DNA from: Sipunculus nudus
Taxonomy: Eukaryota; Annelida; Sipuncula; Golfingiida; Sipunculidae
DNA: 64,000 nt
Direction of reading: 5' to 3'
Assembly: GCA_026874595.1 (NCBI GenBank)
Contig: CM049308.1
Coordinates: 44,275,327-44,339,326 of the forward strand
Position 1 is the stretch's first letter, and each line of letters begins with the position of its first letter. Below are positions 33,361 to 45,376 of this stretch, piece by piece. The notes beneath the pieces are model-generated. The model saw nothing but the letters and a program-made list of their open reading frames with translations. It searched no databases and was not told the DNA's origin. The position numbers were made by a program, and so were the translations under genes.

Positions 33361-35400
33361 TTCACTCTTGTCCTTTGGGGCTGGGAGTTCTGCTATATCT
33401 ACAACTTATATCTTGCTATTAGTATAGATTTCGGTTATATTTGTTACTTTCTGAGTCTTTTCCTTATAACTATTACTAATCTTACCTTTCCTAGCCTTTT
33501 TATCACACTATATGGCCCATCCCCTCATTATAAATATTATATTGCATTTTGTGGTACAAGAATTTCGATGTCGGCAACATGCATGGGTGAGGAAGCACTG
33601 ACGGTACATAAATTTTGATGTCCTTGAAAATACTTTTCAGGTCCTTGAAAAGTGCTTGAAATTTTTCTCATGATAAGTGTGTGAACCCTGTATCAAATCT
33701 GTCAGGGTATGCCTGTTTCAGGTTTTCAGTTGTGGTCAGATCATTTAGCTCACAATTAACTGCACAATTAAGTTGGACAATATTCAACTCTTGTCAGACA
33801 ACCCGAGTATAGCAGGTCCTTCTACGTTTACTTTATAGAAAAATATTTGTTTCCAAGGCGTGTCTTTGCGTCTACATGTGATGTATCTTAAGGTATTGCC
33901 CCCTGGTGGACAGCTTGTAAACTATATTTTGTTGCTCTCGCAAGAAGCGAGGTTGAGCGAGAATGAGCGAGGAGGCCATTCCGCCAAGTGATGTATTGGT
34001 GGTGAAATAAAATGTCGTGGACCGTTATAGCCTTTGTGGTGTTTGTTTGGGCCCAAGTTATGACAACATGGAATACAGATTGTGCCAAATTGCTCGATCT
34101 CCTCATCGTTATAGGCAGTTAAAATAGTTTCCCGCTTTCCCGTGTGCAGCGGCGTACCTAGCCTCATGGCTGCCCGGGGCGGTCTTAGAAATTGCCGCCC
34201 CTCTAACAAAACATTACAAACCTGGATAACATATTGAAATATATCGTGTCAAATGTCCTTGTTTCAGGCTTGTATTTGACCACAACGCAATTATATGGAT
34301 TCACTGGATGGGAATTCTTCCGCCACATATTAAAGAGCAGACATGTATCTCTTTGCTAATGTATATATTATAAATCAAAAGATCGCTCGAAGCACAATTA
34401 TATTTCATTATGAAGTGATCAGAAAGGAATAAAACGAATAAATTGTAACTATAAACAGATTACACTGCAGGATACACATATAATGTGTGAAATTAAACTT
34501 TCATCATTCATGTAAACACGATTTATGATTACTTTATACTCAGCTTGGGAAAAAACTTTATTTGGTGAGTGTTATTCCATTCTTAACGTATACAAATACC
34601 TTGTCACATTTATAATTCCACCTCTTGTTAACGCATATGACAGCAGGTACACCTAATAGAGCTATTGGGATATGCATGGTACTGCTGCATGCAAGGCACT
34701 TTAGTCTTTACTGAAAAAGCGTAATTCATTAGTTAAGTCTATATATGTAGGCAGGGCATGTTTAATATTTTCAAATTAATCCAATGTTTGGACAAACTGA
34801 CTTAGTTTAATTAAAAAAATCCTCCAAGTTAAAAGCATACTATATTTCAAGGCTACATCAAAATCATTTAGGAATTATAGTGATTATGCACTTTGCGAGG
34901 TTTTATTTATGAACTGATGGCTATTTGTTATTTAATAAAGTATTTAAATAAATTTCAAGTAATGATATAATTTAAATATATAATTTAATTTCAAATAATT
35001 TGTCACAATATACAACAATTGTCTTTAGGTAGTGGATAATTAAACTGTTAATAACAGAATTAGTAGTACAGGTAAATATATCTTTAATTTAAGTTTTGAA
35101 CGCTAAAAGTTAAAACTGATACTTGATACGTATATTGCACATTGGCTAAGCGGCCAGGGGGATTCATCCCGCCGGACAGTTATAATAGAATTATATTTTA
35201 AGGTAAAATAATTCCTACATAGGCCTGGGTGTTTATTGTTTTTATTCACGTTACATAAAAGATCATGCAGGCCATATTGGTTAATCAAAAGACTACGCTC
35301 CCGAGGCAGCGGAAATCTTGCGCTTCTAAAGAAGCTACTGATTATCACGCTGCCAGCTTTGACCGTTTATGATATATTTAGACACCAGATGGCGGTTTGT
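33361..35400. other. Unassigned, mostly AT-rich sequence
   Basis: I see no gene. One hairpin stands out at 34,176-34,201 (GGGGCGG paired with CCGCCCC), next to 'gcggcgtacctagcc'. It may be the edge of another dispersed element. Around 35,143-35,175 there is a small GC-rich inverted repeat. Open frames such as 33,352-33,618 show no family resemblance. Confidence 0.5.
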
Positions 35401-35439
35401 TGTCCACTGAAATAAACGTGCGTACGATGTGACAAGCAG

Positions 35440-35768
35440 CCAATCAGATGCCAATAAACAAACACTCAACAGGCATCCTGGCTCCGCCCATTGCCGCGCT
35501 TCAAGCGCCGTTTGATGAGTTTCCGGTCGAATTTAAATTGCTCCCTCTGCATTCTCGCATCATCGACCGATTCGATTATGATATTATGACTGTGTTAGCG
35601 TAGCCATGTACATGTATCTGTTTTCTGCAGAACTGAAACCAGCCAGCGAGGTGTGCACGCAGCCTTTGTTGTTACGTTTCGTTTGAATTACAGCTCACCG
35701 GCCGAGCATCCTATTAGTCCGCCACGTACGGACTCCATTTATGTGATATGGAGTCCGACCGTCTGGCG
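35440..35768 (+). promoter_or_regulatory. Promoter-like GC-rich island with CCAAT, GC box and hairpin
   Basis: CCAATCAG at 35,440-35,447 and GCTCCGCCC at 35,481-35,489 resemble NF-Y and Sp1-type boxes in a GC-richer patch. At 35,720-35,768 a strong hairpin pairs CGGACTCCAT (35,729-35,738) with ATGGAGTCCG (35,748-35,757) inside CGCCA...TGGCG. The second arm includes ATGGAGTCC, a start with a few codons before GGTGAGAG, which resembles a splice donor. This could be a host promoter plus first exon, or a transposon end. Not proven. Confidence 0.3.
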
Positions 35769-37934
35769 GTGAGAGTTCACCCTGCGGTACATGGAGGGAC
35801 CTGTAACATGAAATACCACTGCTTGTGCAAAAGAGAAGCAATCTTGTATTTATATATTTTAATAAACTTATTATGTATCAAATTAAATCGATATATCACC
35901 TTAATGTGCGCCTGTAAATGTTCTTTATCCTTTGAACTGCCGGGGTTCAGTTGTTGCATGCGTAACAGGACACCGCCGGAAAAGGAATCCCATGCAAATT
36001 AGGTGGGCAATCTATGCAAAAGAGGAATTCAAGGGGGGGGGGCTTTTCCCAGGAATGCCAGTGCCGTGCACTAGGATAGACCATATTTTCATGAGCATCC
36101 TTCCCATCATACATCGCGTGTTGTCAATGATGCTAATTTCCTATTGGCTCCAAAGTGACCGACAAGTCAGGTTCCTTTAGGTCAAAGGTCGACCACCTGT
36201 TGCCCTGGCATAGCATGGCCTGCGTGGCCGGCAAAAACCTGTTGTAAGAATATAGTTTTGTCAGGACCGGTTTTCGGGGTTTCGGCAACGAGGCATGACA
36301 GCCCGTAATGACCACGAGGTCTTTGGGTAGCCTCGTCAGTTCTGCCCAGACCTTGCTGTTGGCAACCAGCCGACTGGTCGCCTGTACAATCTTTTTCCAG
36401 TTAGGAACCTTATTTTATCCCCCGTCAGTTATATTCTGAAATGCATGTAAAAATGTATGATTATTTTTGTACTAATAGGAAACCCAAACGTTCATTCTGT
36501 CCCACCATGCATATATAAAACTTCCTGTCTGTTCCATCCCAATATATTGTATTTTCTCTGCTGGATACATTTGTATAAAATATGGTCAACTGCAAAGTAT
36601 AAAGCCTCCAGTCTATTTTATATTTTCCTAAAATGCCCTATTTCGGACCAGTAGAACGGCAGACTAAGCAGTTTCTCGTCTCCCCCCCCCCCCCCCCCCC
36701 CCCGCGCTGCAAGAATATCGTTGGGGTCTACTTTAGTCGGTACATCGCGGGCAACGATTAATAATTAAACGAATTAAGTAGTGATAGGGCAGCGATTAAT
36801 AATTAAACGAATTAAGTAGTGATAGGGCAGCGATGGTTTATGTAAATTTGATTCTGAATAGCCTACCAGAGCTGCCATTCCCCTTTCTTTATTCCTGGCC
36901 ATTCTAATCCAAAAGGTTACGAAATAAATATCAGTAAATGTTTAATGTATATTCCTTCCAAAACAATAATAATTATGAAGATTTAATATGAAGAGTTCAC
37001 AGCAGAGTAAAGCTGTTGTCATAACTGGGTAATTATTTATGCTTAATTGAATGCTTTCTCTAAAGTGAGCTTAATAAATAGTAGCACACGTTCCCACTTT
37101 CTGCCCGTGCTAGACGTAGAATACCTGGCCCTATAGTGACCGTGTGGGTGCTGGTGCTGTCATCTGGCCGCCTGGGGTAAACTAGTTTCCACAGTCCAGC
37201 TTAGGCCTGTGCTGCCACTTGGCATCTCAAATGAATTAACCATCAAAACAAAATTCAATACCTTAGAAACGGGACATAGTTACAATAGAACACGACTGTC
37301 ATCAATATTATTATTTATTAAGCATTACCAGGTATAGATAGTAGCACAGACGTGCTGTTCTCCAAACATTTAACCAGACGTGCGAACTAAACAGTTTCTC
37401 ATTCAATGGATGCAAGAATTCTTTTCAATCGATTTTTCTTATAATTTAAGATGGTCGGGAAAACTTAAAAAACCATGAAAAATAATATATTAATTCTCTT
37501 AAACTCATTTCTGGTATTATCATCAGATGACAGTCATTTTTCAAGAATTTAGACCGAAAGTTCCGAAAACTGACTTACCACACGATTACCGCCATAGAGC
37601 TTGGGGACTGTTTCTCCCAGTTTGCTGTTGCCGTTTGTTTACCTTTCGCAAACAAATAGTGCATTGTAAAGAGTCTTGAGCACAGTATTCCGCCTCCAGT
37701 CCATTCATAATTTATGTAGTATTTATGCATATTCAACTGTTTCACTGTTCAGCTTATCCAGATATATATCCTTTTAAACAATCAAATTTTAGTAAGATTC
37801 CTCCGCGTTCTGCATTTCACAGTACAAAATACCCGCCAAACTCCACGTGTTTGATAACCTCAAAACCGACCGTAAAAGCATTACTTTGATAAGCCTACCA
37901 TCCACTATTCTATCGTGCCAGACCAGGAATTTAT

Positions 37935-39102
37935 TAGGGCCCCGCTTGAAAAGCGGGTGCCCTATAGTAATCGACCTGTCCGTCTGTCTGGCTGTCCGTC
38001 CGTCTGTCCATCAGTCCGTCAACAAATTCTTTTCCGGATGATAACTCCAGTTAGGATTAACGGATTGAGTTCAAACCTGAAATATGTATTAACCATCAAT
38101 TATGGAAGATCCCTATCGATTTTGGGGTCCAGAGGTCAAAGGTCAAAAAGTTATTCACAGTTTGGTGTTAAATTTTAGGTCCCTCTTTCAGCAGGGCAGA
38201 AATCATAATTGTAACCATAATTATTTGTTCCACCTTAACAGTAGGACAGGTCCTCATGTCAACAGCAACGAGGCATGATATATGGTCATAGTCAGCCATT
38301 TTTCTGTAAGTTAGGCTATGTGGTAAAAACCATTACTGAACACCTAGTAAGGTTGCGCTCTCTTAACAAATATGCATGCAAAAGGACACACACTGTTAAC
38401 ACAATAACTCGTAAAAAGTATTTCATATAAGGTCCCCAGACTCATGGCAGTGATGGACCTTTTGATGGGCTACATCATGTTTGAAGATGGGAGACCTTGA
38501 TGGATTTTCAAGGTCACAGACGTGATAATGCTAAAATGATGTTAACCAAATAGATTGCGAACAATTTGACTAACACTCACTGAACTTGCACCAGTAATGT
38601 TTTTCATGAAGGGCTAGGTCAAGTTGGAAGATGGATGACCTTGACAGAGGCGATAATTCTCAAATGATGTAAATGCAATAACTCGCAAAGAATTGGATGA
38701 ACAATCAAATTCGTTTCTGCATAATAACTCCCCTAACACATGATGGATAGGATTAAATCATAATATGTATCACCTATTGCCTAAGGGCAAGCTTATTGAT
38801 ATTTGGGTCAGAAGGGGACAAAAAAGTAATACACAGTTTGATGTTCAGTTGCTGGTGTCTCCTTCAGCAGGCCAGATGGATGTATCTTTTTCGAGTCACT
38901 CGTGTACAGCGGCATTACATTTTCACATTTTTTTAAACATTTTCACTTTACCATATCTTTTCTTCCAGTTTCTTTACAGGTTCTTTAATTTTCAAATATC
39001 ACTCTGTCAGCCCATGCTACCAAAGTACACCGAATTCACAGTACTTCAATTTATAATGACTGCATCTTTTGCGGGGCCCTTACTGACCTGTCAGTTTTCT
39101 AG
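37935..39102 (+). mobile_element. Family-D element inside the 5' LTR
   Basis: The head is hairpin GGGCCCCGCTTG/AAGCGGGTGCCC (about 37,937-37,962), then a GTCC/GTCT microsatellite. AGGGCCCCGC at the head has a perfect inverse, GCGGGGCCCT, at 39,071-39,080. The terminal hairpin is CTGAC-CT-GTCAG (39,083-39,094), then TTTT and CTAG at 39,099-39,102, followed by TTT. The 3' LTR has the empty site at 48,464/48,465. The interior contains two diverged 'gatgaccttga…aaggtcacag' units. Confidence 0.85.
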
Positions 39103-39595
39103 TTTAAAGAATATTTGTAGATTAAATCTTATATTATTATGATCCTCTTAAGTGTCAGTTAGCATCACGATTCGGGTAGCAGATTAGGAGAGTATACACC
39201 TTAAGTGATTGCATTTAAGAGGCACTCTCCTAACACACCCACTATCCAACCTCCACACAAGCACTTATATTTTATCTGAGCCTTATCGTTCTTTCCTCAG
39301 CATTATAAAGTTTTATTCACACCTAAATAACCACTCATAGTTGCTCAGTTGTTCTTAATGTAAATCTTTTAATTATCTAAGAAATAGATTAGTGAACAGA
39401 CCAATGTTAGAAAATTTTGCAATGTAAGTGAATCATGTGACATAAACTGATGTCATACTGAGATTACCACAGTTATAATGAGATGGACATATACCCATAA
39501 ATGTTTGCAATTAAAATGTGAAGTCTGTGGATTTAAGAGAAATATATGTATATGAAATCTGTATGTAGCTTGAACTATTTTATTTTCATTATAGT

Positions 39596-39891
39596 ATATA
39601 AAAACAGGATAACAAATCATTATCTTACTTCATGGTAGATTATATGCTCTTTACTGTCAATAGTACATAAACCAGGGTAATTGGTCATGTTGTAACATTT
39701 AAATATCTGGATGTTTATTATTATAACTTTATCTGTATAACGTATTCTGTGATGAAAGATATATTGGTTATGTACAATATATGAAATATAATAGTGTGTA
39801 CGGGGAACTGGTGAGTTCTGCCCAGACCTTGCTGTTGGCAACGTTGGCAACCAGCCGACTGCTCGCCTGTACAATCTTCTTCCAGAATAAA
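39596..39891 (+). promoter_or_regulatory. Putative LTR promoter/R region: TATA box to poly(A) signal
   Basis: TATATAAAA at about 39,596-39,604 is followed 282 bp downstream by AATAAA at 39,886-39,891. The same pair stands at 48,955 and 49,245 in the 3' LTR. The spacing suits an R region that starts after TATA and ends after the poly(A) signal. Between them lies the repeated module with GTGAGT at its start and CTTCTTCCAG at its end. Functional reading is inference. Confidence 0.5.
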
Positions 39892-39961
39892 TCTCTTCCT
39901 CGCCTCTCATCTGTCTTCATTGATTGTTGAACCTGGCCTCCACCGAGCCGCGTGACAAAAA

Positions 39962-39979
39962 TGGCGCAGCCAGCAGGAT
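39962..39979 (+). other. Candidate primer binding site of the long-LTR element
   Basis: TGGCGCAGCCAGCAGG begins a few bases after the LTR-like end 'cgtgaca'. A PBS normally starts with TGG. I cannot name the tRNA. Confidence 0.45.
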
Positions 39980-40961
39980 GAGATGCGATAGAGATTGAAC
40001 ACCTGGATGGAGTGGACTAGCTGACCTGCACGTCCTGTGTCCCTTGCTGGCGTATGGTTTCGCCAAGACCGCCTATGTTGTCGTGTTTTTGGACTTTTGC
40101 TGTGTTTTGAGGACTGAATTTTGGTTACGTACCCACTGACGGATGTTTTCCTTTTTCTGGTGATCACCCACCGCGCCGTCGCGTTCTGCCTGTGCTTGTT
40201 GGTCCCTTGGTTCTGTGGCGTGGACTGTTCGCAGGGCGCTATAGGACCGGCCTGGTGTCCTGTTCCGGACTGACCTCAGCATGGATTCAGTGGACTAGGG
40301 ACCCGTTAATAGCCAGTGTGTGACGAGTGGTTTTTCTGTGCTTCTGAGAGCACAATGGACACATCGGCAAGGACAGTGCATATAAAATGTTTCATCCTTT
40401 TATTTGGGTGGCGTAAGGTGACATATATGATTTAATTATAAAGGTAAACTATTTATTTAATAATGGATATCCAGATTTTTACGGTTATGTTACAGGAATA
40501 CATTTGTAATAGTTAGATTATTTTTTTTTCTGCATTAAGCTTACACCAGGCATTTATATTTTGGTTGACTGCAGCAAGATTGCTAAGATTCTTTGCATCT
40601 ATAATAATACCCTCGTTAAACTTCTTACTAGTAATGATTGCTTAATTGGTAGTGATTGTTTAAGTGTAATTTACATTTAAGTGTATGAGAAAAGGTGAGG
40701 TAAAGTATTCTTACATTTCCTTGGTTGTCTGCCTGCCACTACCAGTGCGGTAAGTTCACATAGGTAAGACTTTTTGTATCATCTGTAGGGGTATAGATAG
40801 ATGTTAGTTGAATCTGATTCCCACCGATCCAGATACATTTTTGTAATTTAGCTTCCTAGGACTAGGTATCCTTTAGTATCATGTAAAATCCACTTACCAT
40901 TAGGTACACTCGCACCGTAGTAGTTAGGTCCGTACCAAAGGATGTTAAGCAGTCACAACTC
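39980..40961 (+). other. Untranslated leader of the long-LTR element
   Basis: About 1 kb between the PBS and the first gag-like frame, with no sustained open frame on the sense strand. Open frames on the opposite strand (39,907-40,282) have no family resemblance. Confidence 0.5.
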
Positions 40962-42132
40962 GTGGGGCACTTTGGTACGGTCGGCACGGTGGAATCCATT
41001 TTGATTTCTACTGACAAATTGTACATCGTGTACGCCTCTCCCTCTGGTGTCCCCACGGCCATAGACTCATTGAGTTCTATTAAGTTGTCAGCCCTAAAGG
41101 AACCAGTGCTACTTTTGTTAGCTCCAGCAACAGATACTGATGAGCCTCAGATCAAAGCGTTGCTTGACCCTGATCCTCTTTAGCATTTCTTAGATTCCTT
41201 AAGCTCTGATAACTTAGCTAAACTGCAAACATAACTGGAAGGTCGAGTGCCTAGCAGACAAGCTCCTCCTGCCCCTCTGTACACAGTTAGTCAGCGCCCC
41301 CGATTACCCACCTTCTCCGGGGATCCTGGGAAAAACATATCGTATAGCCAGTGGAGATTTCAAGTCCAGTGCCTGCTGGATAACCCTAGTTATCATAAAA
41401 GCGAAGTGGAAGAGGTAGTCCGCTTGTCACTCAGGGGCACTGCAGCAGAAATTTTATTATGCTCAGAACCAGGAATAAAGGTTTCTGATTTGCTCCGTCA
41501 AATCGACCTAATGTTTGGGTATGTTGTAGATTATAATCTCCTCCGGTAACCGTATTATGGAGCTCAGCAAGGTCCGGGGAAAACATAGTTCAGTGGGGCT
41601 GCAGACTCCAAAAACTACTCCATTACCTTAAAGGCAGGGATTTGATCACCCCCACGGAAGCAGAGCATAGCTTGAGATCCAGGTTTTGGTGTGGACTCCA
41701 CCCAAGTTATGTTAAAGTAAAAGAAGCCTTACGGGTAATTCTGCGAACAGGAAAGTCGTTCAATGAATTATTTAGTTGTGCTAGGGACTGGAGGCGGAAT
41801 ATACACCTGGCCCTTCGTCCGTCCGGGTTTCCCATCCAGCCCAGCCTGGAAAGGGTAAATTGCCCCTACAACAGCAACAGCAAACAAACCCTGATTTAGC
41901 CCAAGCTGTAGACACGGTACTAAGAAAAATGGAAGGCTTAGAGGCACGCTTAAGTAAAATAGAAGGAAAGGCTACTTACCCCAGTAAATCTCCCTCAGAC
42001 ACCAATCCTAACCAAGATCAGAGCAGCACTGCTGGTCAAAATCGCTTATTTTGTAGCAGATGCAAACGAACCAACCATCTTCTGCGATATTGTGTGGCCC
42101 GTAGGGACGTGAACGGACGGCCTTTAAACTGA
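40962..42132 (+). pseudogene. PNMA-like Gag of the long-LTR Ty3/Gypsy element
   Basis: Three frame blocks. 40,962-41,549 has in-frame stops near 41,181 and 41,231 and includes RPRLPTFSGDPGKNISYSQW and LSLRGTAAEILL, the hallmark capsid segment shared with PNMA/ZCCHC12 proteins. 41,642-41,899 (HSLRSRFWCGLHPSYVKVKEALR) continues the capsid. 41,860-42,132 has a Gln run, a predicted coiled coil (VLRKMEGLEARLSKIEG) and one zinc knuckle CSRCKRTNHLLRYC ending in GRPLN. Mammalian PNMA genes are known domesticated Gypsy gags of this kind; here it is a retroelement copy, since LTRs and pol surround it. The stops and two frame changes make it non-functional as read. Confidence 0.82.
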
Positions 42133-42201
42133 AGTCCGCCTGCAACAGACGATTGGGGGTTGCAGGCGAGAGACCTGTCCCTACTAAGATTCCTGTAGTA
42201 C

Positions 42202-42738
42202 TTGGTTGGCAGTGTCGACCAGGTAGAGCTCATAGCCAACGGTAATTCCTCTACTGAGTTACTTGACTCTGGCTCGGCCATTTCCACGGTTGCCGAGTGG
42301 TTTTGTAACAAACACCTAGCTTCTTGTTCTATATTGCCCGTGGACCAGGTATTGGAGTTCGAGGTAGCTAGTGGCGGTAGGCTAGACTATTTAGGTATCG
42401 TTGAGTTGGATCTTAACTTTCCATCGGTTTTGAAGGATACAGTTTTCCCTACTCCAGTCCTCCTAGTAAAGAACACGAGCTTTAATCTAAATACCCCCTT
42501 TGTAATTGACCAGAACATTATCAAGCCGTGGGTCAGACCCCTAAGGGCACTCAAGGGACCCAGATTTATCCAAACAGCTGGCTTATCGGATCCCTGGCGT
42601 TTAGCGTGTAGAAACATTTGTCTCTTTAACGGTTCTACTTCCAAGCCTCTCGGGAGGGTGTTTAGCAATAAACAAGTCCTTATACCACCCAATCATAGCT
42701 ACTTCATACAAGGGGAAACAAGAACGTACGTTTGGTGA
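42202..42738 (+). pseudogene. Aspartic protease region of the long-LTR element
   Basis: The frame contains NSSTELLDSGSAISTVAEWF, the retropepsin active-site region with D-S-G in place of the usual D-T-G. Downstream are LDYLGIVELDLNF and VLLVKNTSFNLNTPFVIDQNII, where the family has its flap and the C-terminal conserved Ile-Gly/Asp strand. The frame ends before the RT region. D-S-G is tolerated in some aspartic proteases, so activity cannot be excluded from this motif alone. It lies 70 bp after gag in the same frame. Confidence 0.7.
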
Positions 42739-43068
42739 AACCACTTTTGTGACTGAGCCTGAGGGTCAGCTACCCGCAGGACTGGTGTTAGACCCCATTT
42801 TGTGGAAGTTAACTTGATAAACAAAACCAGAAAACGGGTTGACGTAAAGTTTCTAATTTGACCTCTAGCCCAATTACCGTTCCGGCAAAAGCCTTACCTT
42901 GTTCCCTCCAAGTGGCCTCGGTCGTACCTTCCTTTAGTCAAAGCACGAGCCCTGCAGGTTTACTAGACTAATTTAACATCGGTATCTCTTTCTCTGAGGA
43001 AGAGTGTCACAAAGTTTAAAGTCTTTTAAATACTTGGACCTCTATCTTTTCTATTGATGAAACAGACA
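42739..43068 (+). pseudogene. Protease-RT connector, frame-disrupted
   Basis: No sustained frame. Short stretches such as FCDxAxGQLPAGLVL-like sequence and a run leading to 'actgggac ctctatc' are compatible with the pol connector. It is placed here by position between recognisable protease and RT, not by motif. Confidence 0.4.
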
Positions 43069-45024
43069 TCGGCAAGACCGATATGATAAAACACCGGATA
43101 GTCTTAACAGATGAAACGCCCTTCAAAGAGCCGTATCGGCTTATCCCTCCTCATCTTTATGAGGAAGTCAGGTGTAATCTTAATGAAATGCTCGAGGCAG
43201 GTGCCATTCGTGAAAGTTCGAGTCCATTCTAGTCAGTTATAGTAATCGTCCGCAAGCCTGATGGCAAACTAAGATTTTGCGTGGACTATCACTGTCCGTG
43301 ATGCGCATTCTCTGCCTCGCATTAATGACATTTTAGAATCACTTGTAGGCAGTAAATTCTTTTCCTCTCTTGACCTCAAAGTCGGGTACTGGCAAGTGAA
43401 GGTGGAGGAAGAAGACAAGCATAAGACCTCATTTACAGCCTGTCCATTAGGGTTTTTCAAGTTTAATACGATGCCCTTCGGTCTAGTGAACGCGCCGGTC
43501 GTCTTCCAGTGCTTAATGCAGAAAACTATGGGTGATTTGCATTTATCGCAATGTCTCCTTTATTTGGATGACATCATAGTCTATAGCTCAACTTTTGAGG
43601 AGCATCTTGAACGGATGGTGGCTGTATTTCAACGCTTCAATAATGCCGGTTTAAAGCTAAAACCGAGCAAGTGTCATTTCTTTCAGACAAAAGTCCGTTA
43701 TCTAGGCCATGTGGTTTCAGCTGATGCCATTCACGCAGACCCGGCCAAGGTAGATGCAGTAAAGCAGTGGCCCACATCAAGTACAGCGACTGAGATTAGA
43801 CGGTTCCTAGGTTTCGCTTGTTTTTACTTTACGTTTATCCCTCATTTTGCCCATGTAGCACGTCCCCTCCATGACCTCCTGAAGGGAGTCTCGCCCAAAA
43901 AGAAAGGTAAACCTGGTAAGTACACGCCTAAAACCACATCCATTACATGGGGTACAAAACAACAGGAGGCATTTGATAAAATTAAAGACTTACTGTGCCA
44001 AACCCCTGTATTGGCGTTTGCCAATTTTACTAAGCTATTTGTCCTGCACACGGACGCTTGCAAATCATGTCTAGGTGCCATCCTATATCAGGAAGAAGAG
44101 GGTAAACTCCATCCCATTGCCTACGCCAGCCGTAGCCTTAGACTCTCAGAAACTTATAATCCAGCCCACAAGCTAGAATTTCTGGCTTTAAAGTGGGCTG
44201 TCACAGAGAAATTTAAAGACTATCTTTATGGTGGTACATTTACTGTCAGAACTGACAATAACCCATTATGCTATGTCCTTTCTTCAGCCAGGCTTGATGC
44301 CACTGGACAGCGGTGGATTGTTGAACTGGCTAACTTCAATTTTGATATTAAATACCGCTCAGGTCAGGTTAACATAGACGCTGATGCGTTACCAAGGTCT
44401 CCTGGTCGGGAGATTGGCCATCTCTCCACCGAAACCGTAAATGCTATTTGTAACTATCAAATGCCTTATTTTATTGGCTTACAACACATACCTGCGCCGG
44501 CTGATCAGTGCGCTTGTTCAGACAACCTTCAACATACCCCAATTAATATAAGAGACAAACAACTTGAAGACCCCATCCTCAAACAAATAATTCAAAGCTT
44601 AGAAGCAGGACATGAACCTAAAATAACCAGGAAACCATCACTGGATTCCAACTGGCGTATATACCAGAGCCGAGCTAAGCAATTTGTTTTACGGCAGAAT
44701 ATACTATGTCGCAAGAGAACCGTAGATCATCAGCTTACATACCAGGTCGTATTGCCTGAATCTCTGCGTAGTGTGGCTCTTCGTTTATTACATGACCTAA
44801 TGGGGCACCTGGGAGAAACCAGAACTACAAAACTAGTCCAGGATTGGTATTTCTGGCCAAAAATGTCAAAAGTTATTATCCAATACGTCTCTGGCTGTCC
44901 AAGATGTGTCAGAAGAAAGACACCTTCCAATCAATCAAAGAGCTCCCATTGTCAATATTTGTTCCACTGCACCTTTGGAGTTACTTTGTGTAAATTTTGT
45001 ATCAGAAGAACCGTGCAAAGGTAA
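43069..45024 (+). pseudogene. RT, RNase H and integrase zinc finger of the long-LTR element
   Basis: RT begins with TDMIKHRIVLTDETPFKEPY. A nonsense TAG near 43,229 and a frameshift near 43,300 precede the long open block 43,396-45,024. The block shows MPFGLVNAPVVFQ, the catalytic YLDDIIVYS, KPSKCHFF and YLGHVVS. RNase H follows (LHTDACKSCLGAILYQ, KLEFLALKWAV, VRTDNNPL, DADALPRSP). The integrase HHCC finger is seen as HDLMGHLG…CPRCVRRK (about 44,790-44,920). All RT and RNase H acidic residues I can see are kept. The frame shifts at about 44,920 into the integrase core frame. The RT-RH-IN order differs from the Gmr1-like element. Confidence 0.9.
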
Positions 45025-45376
45025 CATAGAAAACATCTTTGTAGTGACAGATCACTTCACAAAATTTGCGAGGGCTTTTCCCTGTAAAACTCAACAGGCC
45101 AAACCGACAGCCCAAATATTATTTGATCAATTTATATGCCACTATGGCTTTCCCCAGAGAATATTATCTGATCAAGGCAGAAATTTCGAGAGCAAACTGA
45201 TCAAGGAACTATGTAGTTTAGCTGGGATTTCCAAGTGTCGAACTATCCCTTATCATCCACTGGGGAATGGTCAGTGCGAACGTTTTAACCACCCTCTCCT
45301 AAATATGCTCGTCTGCCTAGAGCCAGAAGGGAAATCCAATTGGAAAATACACCTTAATGCTCTGACCCATGCTTGA
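44906..45376 (+). pseudogene. Integrase catalytic core of the long-LTR element
   Basis: It runs in a different frame from the upstream RNase H and zinc finger, and overlaps them by about 120 bp. The core reads PLELLCVNFVSEE, VVTDHFTKFARAFP, ILSDQGRNFES and NGQCERFNH. The second Asp (SDQG) and the Glu (CERF) are present. The first catalytic Asp is replaced by Asn (CVNF where the family has I/V-D-F, a single-base change). With this substitution integrase would be catalytically dead. The core ends with a frame change at 45,370. Confidence 0.85.

Larger units (their letters stand above)
36149..39957 (+). mobile_element. 5' LTR of a long-LTR Ty3/Gypsy element (with D insertion)
   Basis: Homologous to 46,525-49,305 apart from indels and the 1.17-kb D insertion. 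The extreme 5' end is unclear: the first ~50 bp of the 3' LTR (TGTAACAGGGG…) have no match at the expected place. A faint echo 'gtaacaggac' sits at 35,949. The LTR carries a C run (36,682-36,703), a doubled 'taattaaacgaattaagtag' unit (about 36,755-36,835), a TATA-like TATATAAAA (39,596) and AATAAA (39,886). The same ~62-bp module lies near both its start and its end. Confidence 0.82.
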
